Assembly (NCBI GenBank): GCA_020444775.1
Contig: JAGRHX010001167.1
Span: 1 to 6,524 of the forward strand
Source of the DNA: Gammaproteobacteria bacterium
GTDB lineage: Bacteria > Pseudomonadota > Gammaproteobacteria > HK1
Length of the DNA stretch: 6,524 nucleotides
Direction: 5' to 3'
This document shows positions 5,927 through 6,524 of this stretch, piece by piece. The notes below the pieces were generated by a model. It searched no databases, had not been told where the DNA came from, and saw nothing but the letters and a program-made list of their open reading frames with translations. The position numbers and the translations under genes were made by a program. Each line of letters starts with the position of its first letter. Within the stretch, counting starts at the first letter, position 1.

Positions 5927-6524
5927 TTGTCCAAGGGCAACAAGTTGATCGATTCCGACACACCGACCTATGACTACATCATCGTCGGCGGCGGCTCGGC
6001 GGGATGCGTGCTGGCGAATCGGCTGAGCGAAGATGCCGGACGTCAGGTGCTGTTGCTCGAAGCCGGGCCGCGCGACCGATCCATGTGGATCGACATTCCC
6101 GCCGGCTTCACCCGGCTGTTGAACGACCCGGTCTACAACTGGAATTTCGAGACCGAGCCCGAGGACAACGTGCAGGGGCGGAGGATCCCCATCCCACGGG
6201 GGCGTGGGCTGGGAGGCTCGAGCAGCATCAACGGCATGCTCTACGTGCGCGGTCAACCGCTGGACTATGACACCTGGGCACAGTATGGCAATCGGGGTTG
6301 GTCATACGAGGACGTGTTGCCGTACTTCAAGAAATCCGAGGATTTCCAGGGTGAGTCCAACGACGCGCGGGGCCGGGGAGGGCCGCTCAGCGTCGCTGAC
6401 ATGATCCATCGCAGTGAGCTGTGCGATGCATTCATCGACGCCGCCGTCGACCTGGGCTACCCTCGTAATCGGGACTACAACGACGGCGACCAGGAAGGTT
6501 TCGGCTACTACCAGGTCACCCAGA
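5927..6524 (+). CDS. GMC-family FAD-dependent oxidoreductase (choline dehydrogenase/AlkJ-like), 3' truncated
   Basis: The first 199 residues of a glucose-methanol-choline flavoprotein, a family that oxidises alcohol groups with FAD and passes the electrons to a quinone, O2 or another acceptor. The N-terminus YDYIIVGGGSAGCVLANRL has the ADP-binding fold (G21, G23, G26), ending in E45 of LLLEAG, which contacts the FAD ribose. GMC signature 1 is complete at 92-115 (GRGLGGSSSIN, then D115). The C-terminal substrate domain and catalytic His are outside the window. Full proteins are usually about 530-560 residues. The start is TTG 5927, with a purine-rich GGGGGGA (5912-5918) eight bases upstream. 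No in-frame ATG exists before the FAD motif, and TTG 5945 is an alternative. The gene resembles BetA and AlkJ, but the substrate cannot be assigned and no betaine genes are present. Confidence 0.93.
   Translation, partial: MSKGNKLIDSDTPTYDYIIVGGGSAGCVLANRLSEDAGRQVLLLEAGPRDRSMWIDIPAGFTRLLNDPVYNWNFETEPEDNVQGRRIPIPRGRGLGGSSSINGMLYVRGQPLDYDTWAQYGNRGWSYEDVLPYFKKSEDFQGESNDARGRGGPLSVADMIHRSELCDAFIDAAVDLGYPRNRDYNDGDQEGFGYYQVTQ

Overview
This window looks like ordinary chromosomal DNA of a GC-rich proteobacterium, most likely a gammaproteobacterium. The evidence is strong G/C preference at third codon positions, a typical gammaproteobacterial RppH (start MID-DG-RPNVG, exact Nudix box), RlmJ (a 23S rRNA methyltransferase best known from Gammaproteobacteria), and a phosphoserine-phosphatase-like HAD hydrolase beside rppH, as in Pseudomonas. 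I cannot name a genus from the sequence.

Layout: (1) 1-98 is the end of a + strand gene encoding a lysine/arginine-rich, tandemly repeated tail. (2) 145-174 is a strong terminator that works in both directions, between that gene and a - strand HAD hydrolase (200-853). (3) 854-1359 is a divergent intergenic region leading to rppH (1360-1845, +). (4) 1846-2084 is a spacer, then rlmJ (2085-2945, +). (5) murJ (2960-4570, -) converges on rlmJ with only 14 bp between the stop codons. (6) 4571-4820 is a repeat-rich spacer with a 3x14-bp tandem repeat, a 15-bp direct repeat pair and a perfect 11-bp-stem hairpin. (7) A crotonase-family gene (4821-5561, -, GTG start) is divergent from a GMC flavoprotein oxidoreductase (5927 to the window end, +, TTG start, 3' end missing), separated by a 365-bp control region.

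Functionally, the left two thirds is RNA and envelope housekeeping: RppH converts 5'-triphosphate RNA ends to monophosphate and starts mRNA decay, RlmJ methylates 23S rRNA, and MurJ flips lipid II for peptidoglycan synthesis. The right third looks catabolic: an alcohol-oxidising GMC flavoprotein and an acyl-CoA-processing crotonase could act in one degradative route, but only adjacency suggests this. I found no mobile element, CRISPR array, tRNA, rRNA or defence locus, and no clear undescribed system. The most notable items are the repeated basic tail at the left edge, the clustered repeats upstream of murJ, the crotonase lacking one of the two usual catalytic glutamates, and the DPAY motif in RlmJ.
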